Positions 33,653-41,816 of a DNA stretch of 64,000 nucleotides are shown in pieces. The stretch spans positions 1,178,001 through 1,242,000 of the forward strand of contig NZ_CP107913.1 in assembly GCF_036014115.1 (NCBI RefSeq). The letters run 5' to 3'. The stretch comes from Streptomyces sp. NBC_00448 (GTDB lineage: Bacteria > Actinomycetota > Actinomycetes > Streptomycetales > Streptomycetaceae). The notes under the pieces are model-generated. The model ran no database searches. It was not told where the DNA came from and was given only the letters and a program-made list of their open reading frames with translations. The first letter of the stretch is position 1; every line of letters begins with the position of its first letter. A program made the translations under genes and the position numbers.

Positions 33653-34201
33653 GTGACCGAGGAACCGAACTCCCATGACACGGCCGCCGCCCTGCTGGAC
33701 GGACTCGGCCTGCTGCTGCGGCGGATGCGCCAGATACGGATGGGCCCGGGCGAGCCCAGCGGCCCCGAGCGCACCGCCCTGGCGCGGCTGGACCGCGGCG
33801 GACCGGCGACCTCCGCGGAACTCGCCCGGCGGGAGCAGATCTCACCGCAGTCCATGGGCGCGACCCTCGCGGCGCTCCAGGCCCGCGGCCTGGTCGAAGT
33901 GACGGCCGACCCGCAGGACGGGCGGCGCAAGGTGTACTCCGTCACCGAGGACGGGCTGCAGGTGCTGCGCGACAAGCGCAGCGCGCGCACGGAGCTGGTC
34001 GCGGGCGTCCTCGACGCGCGGTTCGACCGCACCGAGCTGGCCCAACTCGCCACGGCCGCACCGCTGTTGCTCCGGCTGGCCGAGCATGTCACACCGCCCG
34101 ACGCGGACCCGCCGGGCGACGCGGACACCAGCTCCACCACCCCCACCGGCACTGGCACCGGCACCGGCACCGGCACCGGCACCCACGGGACGGCCCGATG
34201 A
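33653..34201 (+). CDS. MarR-family transcriptional regulator
   Basis: A 182-residue regulator with a winged helix-turn-helix (about 45-110): TALARLDRGGPATSAELARR, EQISPQSMGATLAALQARGL, and the wing DPQDGRRKVYSVTEDG. Flanking helices provide dimerisation. The C-terminal 25 residues are a Thr/Gly repeat encoded by a 6-base tandem repeat. Its TGA overlaps the ATG of the MFS gene (ATGA), so it probably represses this exporter, as is usual for MarR-MFS pairs. No ribosome site precedes the GTG. Confidence 0.9.
   Translation: MTEEPNSHDTAAALLDGLGLLLRRMRQIRMGPGEPSGPERTALARLDRGGPATSAELARREQISPQSMGATLAALQARGLVEVTADPQDGRRKVYSVTEDGLQVLRDKRSARTELVAGVLDARFDRTELAQLATAAPLLLRLAEHVTPPDADPPGDADTSSTTPTGTGTGTGTGTGTHGTAR
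34145..34182 (+). repeat. Hexanucleotide repeat at the end of the marR gene
   Basis: ACCGGC repeats six times (one copy with a T for C), giving a (Thr-Gly) tail. Gain or loss of units keeps the frame but would shift tail length just before the overlap with the transporter gene. Confidence 0.9.
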
Positions 34202-35952
34202 GCGCCGCCGCGCCCGCGCCCGCCGCCAAACCGGAGGGCGACCGCTACAAGTGGGCGGCACTCACCAACACCACCGCCGCCGTCTTCATGTCCTCCCTCG
34301 ACGGCTCGATCGTCCTCATCGCGCTGCCCGCGATCTTCAACGGCATCCACCTGGACCCGCTGGCCCCCGGCAACATCGCCTACCTGCTGTGGATGATCAT
34401 GGGCTATCGCCTGGTGCAGGCGGTCCTGGTCGTCACCGTCGGCCGGCTCGGCGACATGTACGGGCGGGTACGGATCTACAACGCGGGCTTCACGCTCTTC
34501 ACCTTCGCCTCCGTGCTGCTGTCCTTCGATCCGTTCGACGCCGAGCACGGCGCGATGTGGCTGATCGGCTGGCGGCTGCTGCAGGCCGCGGGCGGCTCGA
34601 TGCTCACCGCGAACTCCGCCGCGATCCTCACCGACGCCTTCCCGCGCGAGCAGCGCGGCTTCGCACTGGGCATCAACCAGGTCGCCGGGCTGGCCGGGAT
34701 GTTCATCGGGCTGGTGGCCGGCGGGCTGCTCGCGACGTGGGACTGGCGCGCGGTGTTCTGGGTGAACGTACCCGTCGGTGTCTTCGGCACCCTGTGGGCG
34801 CGGCGCAGGCTGCGCGAGACCGCCGGGCGCGGCGGCGGACGGATCGACTGGTGGGGCAACGTCACCTTCGCCGTGGGCCTGAGCGCGGTGCTGGTCGGCG
34901 TCACCTACGGCCTCCAGCCCTACCGCGGTCGCACCATGGGCTGGGCGAACCCGATGGTGCTGGCCCTGATCATCGGCGGGGTGGTGCTGCTCGCGGCCTT
35001 CGTGCTGGTCGAGAACCGGGTCGCGTCCCCGATGATCCAGCTCAGCCTGTTCCGACTGCGCGCGTTCACCGCGGGCAACCTCGCCGGGCTGGCCATCTCC
35101 ATCGGCCGCGGCGGCATGCTGTTCGTGCTGATCATCTGGCTGCAGGGCATCTGGCTGCCGCTGCACGGCTACGACTACTCCCGCACCCCGCTGTGGGCCG
35201 GCATCTTCATGCTGCCGCTGACCGCGGGTTTCCTCCTCGCCGGGCCGGTGTCGGGGTACCTGTCGGACCGGTTCGGCTCACGCGGGCTCGCCACGTCCGG
35301 CGCGCTGCTGTTCGGGGCGAGCTTCGTCGGGCTGATGTGCGTGCCGATCGACTTCGACTACTGGGTGTTCGCGCTGCTGATCGCCCTCAACGGGATCGCG
35401 AGCGGGATGTTCGGCTCGCCGAACTCCTCCTCGATCATGGGCAGCGTGCCCGCGCACCTGCGCGGCGTCGCCTCCGGTATGCGCGCGACCTTCCAGAACT
35501 CCGGCACCGCCGTGTCGATCGGGGTGTTCTTCTCCCTGATGATCGCCGGCCTGGCCGGCAACCTGCCGCACACCCTGACCGCCCACCTCCAGCAGAACGG
35601 GGTGCCGCACGCCGCCGCCGCGCAGGCGGGCTCGCTGCCGCCGGTCGCGTCGCTGTTCGCCGCCCAGTTGGGGGTGAACCCGGTCGCCCACCTGCTCGGC
35701 CCGAGCGGGGTGCCGCCGAAGCTCACCCCGGAGCAGCGGCGCGCGCTGACCGGCCGCGAGTTCTTCCCGCATCTGATCTCCGGGCCGTTCCACTCCGGAC
35801 TGACGATCGTCTTCCTCTTCGGCGCGGCTCTGGCCGTGCTGGCCGCGATCGCCTCCCTGCTGCGCGGTGGCCGCGAGGAGCCCGGCACCGGGCAGCAGGG
35901 AGAGCAGGGGACCTCGACCGCCGAGGGCGCGGCCTCCGCCCGGGCGTCCTGA
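34198..35952 (+). CDS. MFS drug exporter, DHA2 (EmrB/QacA) type
   Basis: A 584-residue membrane transporter with about 14 spans. Motifs: FMSSLDGSIVLIALPAIF in the first span (the D of motif D1), LWMIMGYRLVQAVLVVTVGRLGD (motif A region, GRLGDMYGRVRIY), and LAGPVSGYLSDRFGSR in the second half. It has an unusually long loop before the last span (about residues 465-535). Expected to expel hydrophobic compounds in exchange for protons. Co-translated with and probably controlled by the MarR gene. Confidence 0.92.
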   Translation: MSAAAPAPAAKPEGDRYKWAALTNTTAAVFMSSLDGSIVLIALPAIFNGIHLDPLAPGNIAYLLWMIMGYRLVQAVLVVTVGRLGDMYGRVRIYNAGFTLFTFASVLLSFDPFDAEHGAMWLIGWRLLQAAGGSMLTANSAAILTDAFPREQRGFALGINQVAGLAGMFIGLVAGGLLATWDWRAVFWVNVPVGVFGTLWARRRLRETAGRGGGRIDWWGNVTFAVGLSAVLVGVTYGLQPYRGRTMGWANPMVLALIIGGVVLLAAFVLVENRVASPMIQLSLFRLRAFTAGNLAGLAISIGRGGMLFVLIIWLQGIWLPLHGYDYSRTPLWAGIFMLPLTAGFLLAGPVSGYLSDRFGSRGLATSGALLFGASFVGLMCVPIDFDYWVFALLIALNGIASGMFGSPNSSSIMGSVPAHLRGVASGMRATFQNSGTAVSIGVFFSLMIAGLAGNLPHTLTAHLQQNGVPHAAAAQAGSLPPVASLFAAQLGVNPVAHLLGPSGVPPKLTPEQRRALTGREFFPHLISGPFHSGLTIVFLFGAALAVLAAIASLLRGGREEPGTGQQGEQGTSTAEGAASARAS

Positions 35953-35966
35953 CCGCGCTCGGGCGT

Positions 35967-35992
35967 GAGCCGGCTCCGGTGTGAGCCGGCTC
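35967..35992. terminator. Twin palindromes between convergent genes
   Basis: GAGCCGGCTC, itself a perfect palindrome, occurs at 35967-35976 and 35983-35992. The two copies can also pair with each other across 6 bases. It lies between the convergent MFS and DUF427 stops and may act as a terminator. Confidence 0.5.
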
Positions 35993-36368
35993 AGGCGTCC
36001 TGAAGCTGCTCGACCTCGACGTGCTTCGGGTAGAACGCCACGTGCCCGGCGATCGCACCGACCGCGTCGTACGGCTCGCGGTAGGTCCACACGGCGTCGG
36101 CGATCGTGTCGTCACCGGTGACCAGTGAGTAGTAGGACGCGTCGCCCTTGTACGGGCAGTACGTGCTGCTGTCGGTGGGGGTCAGCGCGTCGGCTGCCAC
36201 GTCGGCGAGCGGGATGTACTGGACGGCGGGGTAGTCGGCCTCCTGAAGGGTGAGGGCGCGGGTGGTGTCGGCGACGACCTTGCCGCCGGCGCGCACCACG
36301 ACGCGGGCGGCCGTCGGCTCGACGGTGATGGGGTGGTCGGGGCCGGGCGTCTTGACGGGGCGTGCCAT
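35991..36368 (-). CDS. DUF427 domain protein
   Basis: A 125-residue protein of the DUF427 family: VEPTAARVVVRAGGKVVADT, YIPLADVAADAL, STYCPYKGDASYYSL and VWTYREPYDAVGAIAGHVAFYP are the conserved blocks (Cys in CPYKG). Function unknown; the fold is a small beta barrel. The start at ATG 36368 gives the usual length. Single gene between MFS and the ribosomal protection gene, same strand as the latter. Confidence 0.92.
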   Translation of the reverse strand: MARPVKTPGPDHPITVEPTAARVVVRAGGKVVADTTRALTLQEADYPAVQYIPLADVAADALTPTDSSTYCPYKGDASYYSLVTGDDTIADAVWTYREPYDAVGAIAGHVAFYPKHVEVEQLQDA

Positions 36369-36427
36369 GAGGACTCCAGAACTCCAGACGGATGGACCGG
36401 GCTTCTTCTCTCGACAACCCCGGGCGG

Positions 36428-38491
36428 TCAGCCGCCATTCCCGCCGAACCCGGACAGCCGGCGCTGCACCTGGAGCAGGTACTCCTTGCGGTTCAGCGGG
36501 TTGTGGTCGGTGCGCGGCCGCTCGGGCACCCGGCCGGTGACCGGCCGGTAGTGGTGGAAGGCGCTCTCCAGGGCCCCTTCGCCGCGGGTCAGGGTCGGCA
36601 ACTGCTGCTCCAGGTCGTGCACCCGGGCGGCGGGGATGTCGCCCTCCAGCTCGTATCCGCCGTCGCGCGCCGTGGGGGTGTGGGGCGCGGCCCCGAGCCG
36701 GGCGAGCGCGGGCAGCATCGTGCCGAGCGCGTCGGCGGGCAGGTCGAGGCGGAAGCGGTGCATCGGCTCGTGCACGGTGGTGCCCGCCTGCCGCAGCGCC
36801 GCCAGCAGCACCAGCGGGGTCACGCCGCGGAAGTCCGCGCCGGTGCTGGACATGCTCTTGTCGAACGTGGCGTGGGCGTGGCTCTGCCGCGGGCTGTAGC
36901 CGGAGTGCGTCATGGTGACCACGCAGTCGGTGACCCGCCAGCCGTACAGCCCCTGCTCCAGCGTCCGGCGCACGGTCTCCTCGACCGCGGCGAAGAACGC
37001 GTACGGCATCGCGCCCAGTTCCACGCCGAGCCGGAACCTCACCCCGCTGCCGACCGGTGCGAGCTCGACCCGCAGGCCGACCGTGGCCAGGAACGGGTTG
37101 CCGTCCTTCCCGTTGTACTCGACGGCCTCGCCGGTGCCGACCGGGCGCTCGATGTGCAGGGTGGTGGTCTGCCGGAAGTCGACGGCGAGCCCGAACTCGT
37201 CGGCCAACGTGGCCTGGATGACCTCCTTCTGCACCTCGCCGTAGAGCGACACCGCGATCTCCTCGCGCTGTTCGTCCCGGCGCAGGTCGATCAGCGGGTC
37301 CTGCTCGGCGAGTTGGGCCAGCGCGGCGTGCAGCGCGCCGCGCTCGGCGGGGCACCGGGCGCTGACGACGGTCTCCAGCGACGGCGGCGAGAAGTGCCGC
37401 TGCCGCTCGTGGCCGGCGGGCGCCGCGCCGACGGTGTCACCGATCCGTACCTCGCCCAGGCCCCAGATCCGGGCGATCCGGCCGGCCGGGACGCTGTCGT
37501 GCCGGGTGTCGGTGCCCGCGTCGAAGACGCTGATCGCGGTGACCTTGCCCGCGCCGACCTCACCGCCCTCACCGCCCTCGTCTCCCGCGCGGTGCACCGG
37601 CAGCCGGTCGCGGGTGCGGACGGTGCCGGCCGTCACCTGGACGTAGGCGATCCGTTCGCCGGCCGCGCCGCGCTCCATCTTGAAGACGGTGCCGGCCACC
37701 GGTGCGGCCGGGTCGGGGCGCCGGGCGGGCAGCAGTTCGGCGATGCCGGCGATCAGCGCGTCGGTGCCGGCGCCCGTGACCGCGGAGCCGGCGTACACCG
37801 GGTGCACCTCGGCGGCGGCGGTCTGCTCGGCGAGCGCGGCGCGCAGCCGGGCGTGGTCGACGGCCGTCTCGTCGCGGACGTACGCCGCGAGCAGCCGGTC
37901 GTCGCGGCGGGAGAGCAGGTCGGCCAGCCGGGCGTCGAAGCCGGGGTCGGCGGCGGTGTACGGCAGCGCGGCGGCCTGCCGCGTGCCCTGGTCGCGGGCG
38001 CCGGCCATCGGGACGATGTCGGAGGTGAGGCGGTGCGCGACGGCGTCGAGGGTCCGGTCGAGGTCGGCGCCGCGCCGGTCGAGCTTGTTGACGAAGATCA
38101 GCGTGGGGATGCGCAGCCGGCGCAGGGTGCGCATCAGGATGCGGGTCTGCGGCTGGACGCCCTCGACCGCGGAGACCACCAGCACCGCCCCGTCGAGCAC
38201 GCCGAGCACCCGCTCCACCTCGGCGATGAAGTCGGGGTGGCCGGGGGTGTCGATCAGGTTGACGTCGGTGCCGCCGAGCGCGCCGGGCAGCGTGAACGAC
38301 ACCACGGCGGACTTGATGGTGATGCCGCGCTGCTTCTCCAGGGCGAGGGAGTCGGTGGTGGTGCTGCCCTGGTCGACGCTGCCGATCTCGTCGATGACAC
38401 CGGCGGCGTACAGCAGCCGTTCGGTCAGGCTGGTCTTACCGGCATCGATGTGCGCCAAGATGCCGAGGTTGAGCGAGGGGAGCGATTGCAC
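36428..38491 (-). CDS. OtrA/TetM-like ribosomal protection protein (EF-G-type GTPase)
   Basis: A 687-residue translation-factor GTPase. G motifs: AHIDAGKTS (G1, near residue 13), GITI (G2), DTPGH (G3), NKLD (G4). It then follows the domain order of EF-G and of Tet(M), Tet(O) and OtrA, with the family phrase VLDGAVLVVSAVEGVQPQTR and a C-terminal domain ending NPLNRKEYLLQVQRRL. Such proteins remove tetracyclines from the ribosome; close paralogues without proven resistance are common in Streptomyces, so the drug link is inferred. Start GTG 38491. A short out-of-frame ORF overlaps the start. Confidence 0.9.
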   Translation of the reverse strand: MQSLPSLNLGILAHIDAGKTSLTERLLYAAGVIDEIGSVDQGSTTTDSLALEKQRGITIKSAVVSFTLPGALGGTDVNLIDTPGHPDFIAEVERVLGVLDGAVLVVSAVEGVQPQTRILMRTLRRLRIPTLIFVNKLDRRGADLDRTLDAVAHRLTSDIVPMAGARDQGTRQAAALPYTAADPGFDARLADLLSRRDDRLLAAYVRDETAVDHARLRAALAEQTAAAEVHPVYAGSAVTGAGTDALIAGIAELLPARRPDPAAPVAGTVFKMERGAAGERIAYVQVTAGTVRTRDRLPVHRAGDEGGEGGEVGAGKVTAISVFDAGTDTRHDSVPAGRIARIWGLGEVRIGDTVGAAPAGHERQRHFSPPSLETVVSARCPAERGALHAALAQLAEQDPLIDLRRDEQREEIAVSLYGEVQKEVIQATLADEFGLAVDFRQTTTLHIERPVGTGEAVEYNGKDGNPFLATVGLRVELAPVGSGVRFRLGVELGAMPYAFFAAVEETVRRTLEQGLYGWRVTDCVVTMTHSGYSPRQSHAHATFDKSMSSTGADFRGVTPLVLLAALRQAGTTVHEPMHRFRLDLPADALGTMLPALARLGAAPHTPTARDGGYELEGDIPAARVHDLEQQLPTLTRGEGALESAFHHYRPVTGRVPERPRTDHNPLNRKEYLLQVQRRLSGFGGNGG

Positions 38492-38555
38492 GAAGCGTCA
38501 TGTCCTCGAGGTCGGGGGTGTGTCCTGACTGAGCCGGCATGACGGAACCGCGCAT
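38436..38555 (-). CDS. Possible leader ORF overlapping the ribosomal protection gene
   Basis: A 39-codon frame (MRGSVMPAQSGHTPDLEDMT, ending in HRCR and TAA) begins at ATG 38555 with AGGAG 8 bases upstream, the best ribosome site in the region, and overlaps the first 56 bases of the main gene in another frame. The main GTG has only a distant GAGGA. Tet(M)-type genes are known to be controlled by leader peptides; a similar coupling here is an inference. Confidence 0.4.
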   Translation of the reverse strand: MRGSVMPAQSGHTPDLEDMTLRAIAPLAQPRHLGAHRCR

Positions 38556-38808
38556 GATCATCGCTCCTGGGGTCGGTGTGCTGTTTCGGTTACCGGCCGA
38601 TCACAGCAGAGCCGCCGGACGGCGGCAACGTGTTTTCCGGGCGCCGCGGAGCCCCGTCCGCGGCGCGGCTCATCGGCCCGTACCGCTCCCGCCGCTCACA
38701 CCCCCGCGCCGCTCTCACCACCCGCGCTGCCCGCACCGCCCAGCAGCACCGCGGCGACGTCACCCGCTCGGGCGACTCCCTGCGCCCGGCCCGCCTCCGC
38801 CGCGGCCG

Positions 38809-39060
38809 GACGGCGCGCTGGTGGAGGAGGTCTTCCGAGAGGCGCTGGGGCGCATCCGGGAGCAGGGCGAGCGGGCCAGGACCGCCGAGGACGCCTGGGC
38901 CGGGCTGTGCGGCTACCTCGACGCGGTCTTCGGCATGCTGGCCGCCGATCGCGGCGCCAACGACCTGATGACGACCGGGCTTTCCGGTGTGCCGTCGCTC
39001 GACGCGCTGCACGCGCACAACCGCGAGACGCTGGCGGCGCTGCCGGCCAGGATGTCGAGT
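38809..39060 (+). pseudogene. TetR-family regulator relic lacking its HTH
   Basis: The plus strand reads DGALVEEVFREALGRIREQG, then WAGLCGYLDAVFGMLAADRG, then DLMTTGLSGVPSLDALHAH and a short end. This matches the part of a TetR protein after the helix-turn-helix (normally FP.RDALV.AV) and the start of its ligand domain. The DNA-binding domain is missing upstream and the frame runs into unrelated sequence after LPARM. The rest of 38492-39293 holds the leader ORF described above and nothing else I can support. Confidence 0.6.
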
Positions 39061-39293
39061 ATCGCCACGCGGAGATCATGGCATCCGGCCCGGCCGCACT
39101 CTCCCGCTTTTCCGGCCAGGCGCCACCAGCCGGCGTCAATGGCCCGCAAAAGATCCATTACGGTCGGTACCCGCGGACGCGCGGCCGGGCCGGCGGCGGG
39201 CAACTTCGGGGTGCGGCGGGTGCCGGGCCCGGCCGACTGCGGGCGGTTCCGGGGTGCGGCACGTGGGCGGCGGATGGGCGGAGAATGGGACGC

Positions 39294-40040
39294 ATGAGCG
39301 AGATGCCCGAGCCGGCCGGTGCCGGCACGCTGAGCGGTGCCGCGTTCTTCCGGCCCGTACGGGCCGGCAACGCGTTCGAGGAGACCGTCGAGCGGCTGCT
39401 CCAGGTGATCAAGCTGGGGGTGGTCGCGCAGGGCGAACGGCTGCCGCCGCAAAGGGAGTTGGCGGAGCGCTTCAACGTCAGCCGGGTGACCCTGCGCGAG
39501 GCGCTGGGCTCGCTGGAGCAGGCCGGTTACGTGGAGTCGCGGCGCGGCCGTACCGGCGGGACCTTCGTCCTGCACCGGGCCGGCGGCCAGGACGGCCCGG
39601 GGCCGGGGCGGATGGCCGAGCGCGCGCCGGACGAGCTGGAGGACACCCTCGCCTACCGCCAGGCGCTGGAGATCGGCGCGGCCGAACTCGCCGCCGGCCG
39701 CACGCTCAGCCCCGAGGAGCGCCGCCACCTGGACAACCGGCTGCGGGACACGCACAGTTGCGACCCGGTCGACTACCGGCAGATGGACTCGCGCTTCCAC
39801 CTGGCGATCGCCGAGCTGAGCGGTTCACGGTCGCTGGCCGCGAGCATCGCCGACACCCGGATGCGGCTCAACGACCTGCTCAACGCGATCCCGCTGCTGG
39901 AGCGGAACATCGAGCACTCCCAGGCCCAGCACGCCCGGATCGTGGCGGCGATACTCGGCGGCGACCCGGCCACGGCCCGCCGGGCGGCCGAGGAGCACCT
40001 GGCCGCCACCGCGTCGCTGCTGCGCGGCTTCCTCGGCTGA
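39294..40040 (+). CDS. GntR-family (FadR subfamily) regulator
   Basis: A 248-residue regulator: winged helix at about 25-95 (ETVERLLQVIKLGVVAQGER, ELAERFNVSRVTLREALGSL, ESRRGRTGGTFV) and FCD domain at about 115-245 (AYRQALEIGAAELAAGR, DSRFHLAIAELSGSR, QHARIVAAILGGDPATA). ATG 39294 is chosen over ATG 39285 because GGGA precedes it. It lies 171 bases upstream of the permease of the gamma-glutamylation cluster, same direction, and is its likely regulator. Confidence 0.9.
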   Translation: MSEMPEPAGAGTLSGAAFFRPVRAGNAFEETVERLLQVIKLGVVAQGERLPPQRELAERFNVSRVTLREALGSLEQAGYVESRRGRTGGTFVLHRAGGQDGPGPGRMAERAPDELEDTLAYRQALEIGAAELAAGRTLSPEERRHLDNRLRDTHSCDPVDYRQMDSRFHLAIAELSGSRSLAASIADTRMRLNDLLNAIPLLERNIEHSQAQHARIVAAILGGDPATARRAAEEHLAATASLLRGFLG

Positions 40041-40211
40041 GAGCGTCCCGGCCGTTCAACACCCGGCGCGGACAAGGCTCTTGACGGCGTACCTGGCGGA
40101 GTGAGACGGTCTCCCACCTAATGGACCAGCTTCATTCCATTGACCAGCTCGGGAGATGCCCCGGCCGCACCCGCGGTGCTCCGACCACGCCAACCTCCCC
40201 AGAAGGTGCCC

Positions 40212-41816
40212 ATGTCTGTTCCCCGCCCACCAGACGACACCGACGCCTCCCCCACACCCTCCGACGCCGCCGTCCCCGCGCCCTCCGACATTCCCGCGCC
40301 CCGCGACGCGACCCCCTCCTCCGACGAGCAGCGGCTGCGCGAACTCGGCTACGTCCAGGAGCTGGCCCGCTCCATGTCGGGCTTCTCCAACTTCGCCGTC
40401 TCCTTCTCCATCGTCTCGATCCTCTCCGGCTGCCTGACCCTGTACGGCTTCGGCATGAACACCGGCGGCCCCGCGCTCATCACCTGGGGCTGGCCGGTCG
40501 TCGGGCTGATGACCCTGTGCGTGGGCCTGTCCATGGCCGAGATCTGCTCCAGCTACCCGACCGCCGGTGGCCTGTACTACTGGGCGGCGAAGCTGGCCCC
40601 CTCCCGGGCACCGGCGTGGAGCTGGTTCACCGGCTGGTTCAACTTCCTCGGCCAGGTCGCGGTCACCGCGGGCATCGACTACGGCGCCGCCACCTTCCTC
40701 AACGCCCTGCTGGACCTCCAGTTCGGCCTGTCGGCCACGCCCGCCCACACCGTGGAGATCTTCGCGGTGATCCTCGTGGCGCACGGCCTGCTCAACACCC
40801 TGGGCGTGCGGCTGGTCGCGCTCTTCAACGACGTCAGCGTCTGGTGGCACCTGCTCGGCGTGCTGATCATCGTCGGCGTGCTGGTGTTCGTGCCCGACCA
40901 CCACTCCTCCGCGTCCTTCGTCTTCGGCAAGTTCGTCAACGACACCGGCTTCCACAGCCCGTTCTACGTCGCGATGCTCGGCCTGCTGCTGGCGCAGTAC
41001 ACCCTCACCGGCTACGACGCCTCCGCGCACATGACCGAGGAGACCCACGACGCCGCCCGCTCCGGCCCGCGCGGCATCGTCAACGCGATCGTGGTCTCGC
41101 TGGTGGCCGGCTGGGTCCTGCTGCTCGGCCTCACCTTCGCCATCCAGGACTACGACGGCGAGCGGACCAGCGGCAGCGGGGTGCCGCCGGCCCAGATCTT
41201 CATCGACGCCATCGGGCACACCGGCGCCAAGCTCCTGCTGCTGATCGTGATCGGCGCCCAGTTCTTCTGCGGGATGGCCTCGGTCACCGCCAACTCCCGG
41301 ATGATCTACGCGTTCTCGCGGGACGGCGCGCTGCCCGGGTCGCGGCTGTGGCACCGGATCAACCCGCGCACCCAGACGCCGACCAGCGCCGTGTGGCTGG
41401 CCGCGGGCGGGGCGTTCCTACTCGGCCTGCCGGCGCTGTGGAACTCCACCGCCTACGCCGCGGTCACCTCGGTCTCGGTGATCGGCCTCTACATCGCCTA
41501 CGTCATCCCGGTGTACCTCCGGCTCCGGCAGGGCGACACGTTCGTGCGCGGGCCGTGGCATCTGGGGCGCTGGAGCCGTCCGATCGGTACCGTGGCGGTG
41601 GGCTGGACGGCACTGATCACCGTGCTGTTCATGCTTCCCACCGTCAGCCCGATCACCGCCCTCAGCTTCAACTACACCCCGGTCGCGGTGGCCGTCGTGC
41701 TGGGCTTCGCGGGGGTGTGGTGGCTGGTCTCGGCCCGGCGCTGGTTCACCGGCCCCCGGGTGCAGAGCAGCCTCCAGGAGTCCGACCTCGTCGCAAGCGA
41801 TGTGGAGAAAAGTTGA
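40212..41816 (+). CDS. APC-family amino acid/amine permease
   Basis: A 534-residue permease with about 12 membrane spans after an 60-residue Pro/Asp-rich N-terminus. Family blocks: MSGFSNFAVSFSIVSILSG, EICSSYPTAGGLYYWAAKLA, YDASAHMTEETHDAAR (typical of the GABA/choline/polyamine subgroup) and MIYAFSRDGALPGS. ATG 40212 follows AGAAGG at normal spacing. Its TGA overlaps the TTG start of the glutamine-synthetase-like gene, tying uptake to gamma-glutamylation. Likely substrate: an amine such as ethanolamine, putrescine or GABA. Confidence 0.9.
   Translation: MSVPRPPDDTDASPTPSDAAVPAPSDIPAPRDATPSSDEQRLRELGYVQELARSMSGFSNFAVSFSIVSILSGCLTLYGFGMNTGGPALITWGWPVVGLMTLCVGLSMAEICSSYPTAGGLYYWAAKLAPSRAPAWSWFTGWFNFLGQVAVTAGIDYGAATFLNALLDLQFGLSATPAHTVEIFAVILVAHGLLNTLGVRLVALFNDVSVWWHLLGVLIIVGVLVFVPDHHSSASFVFGKFVNDTGFHSPFYVAMLGLLLAQYTLTGYDASAHMTEETHDAARSGPRGIVNAIVVSLVAGWVLLLGLTFAIQDYDGERTSGSGVPPAQIFIDAIGHTGAKLLLLIVIGAQFFCGMASVTANSRMIYAFSRDGALPGSRLWHRINPRTQTPTSAVWLAAGGAFLLGLPALWNSTAYAAVTSVSVIGLYIAYVIPVYLRLRQGDTFVRGPWHLGRWSRPIGTVAVGWTALITVLFMLPTVSPITALSFNYTPVAVAVVLGFAGVWWLVSARRWFTGPRVQSSLQESDLVASDVEKS

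Noticed and set aside
36392-38542. A 716-codon open frame on the plus strand
   Set aside because: It is antisense to the ribosomal protection gene, has no domain, and results from the G/C-biased third codon positions. Similar long antisense frames over the SpoIIE, GH3, sdhA and SDR genes were dropped for the same reason.
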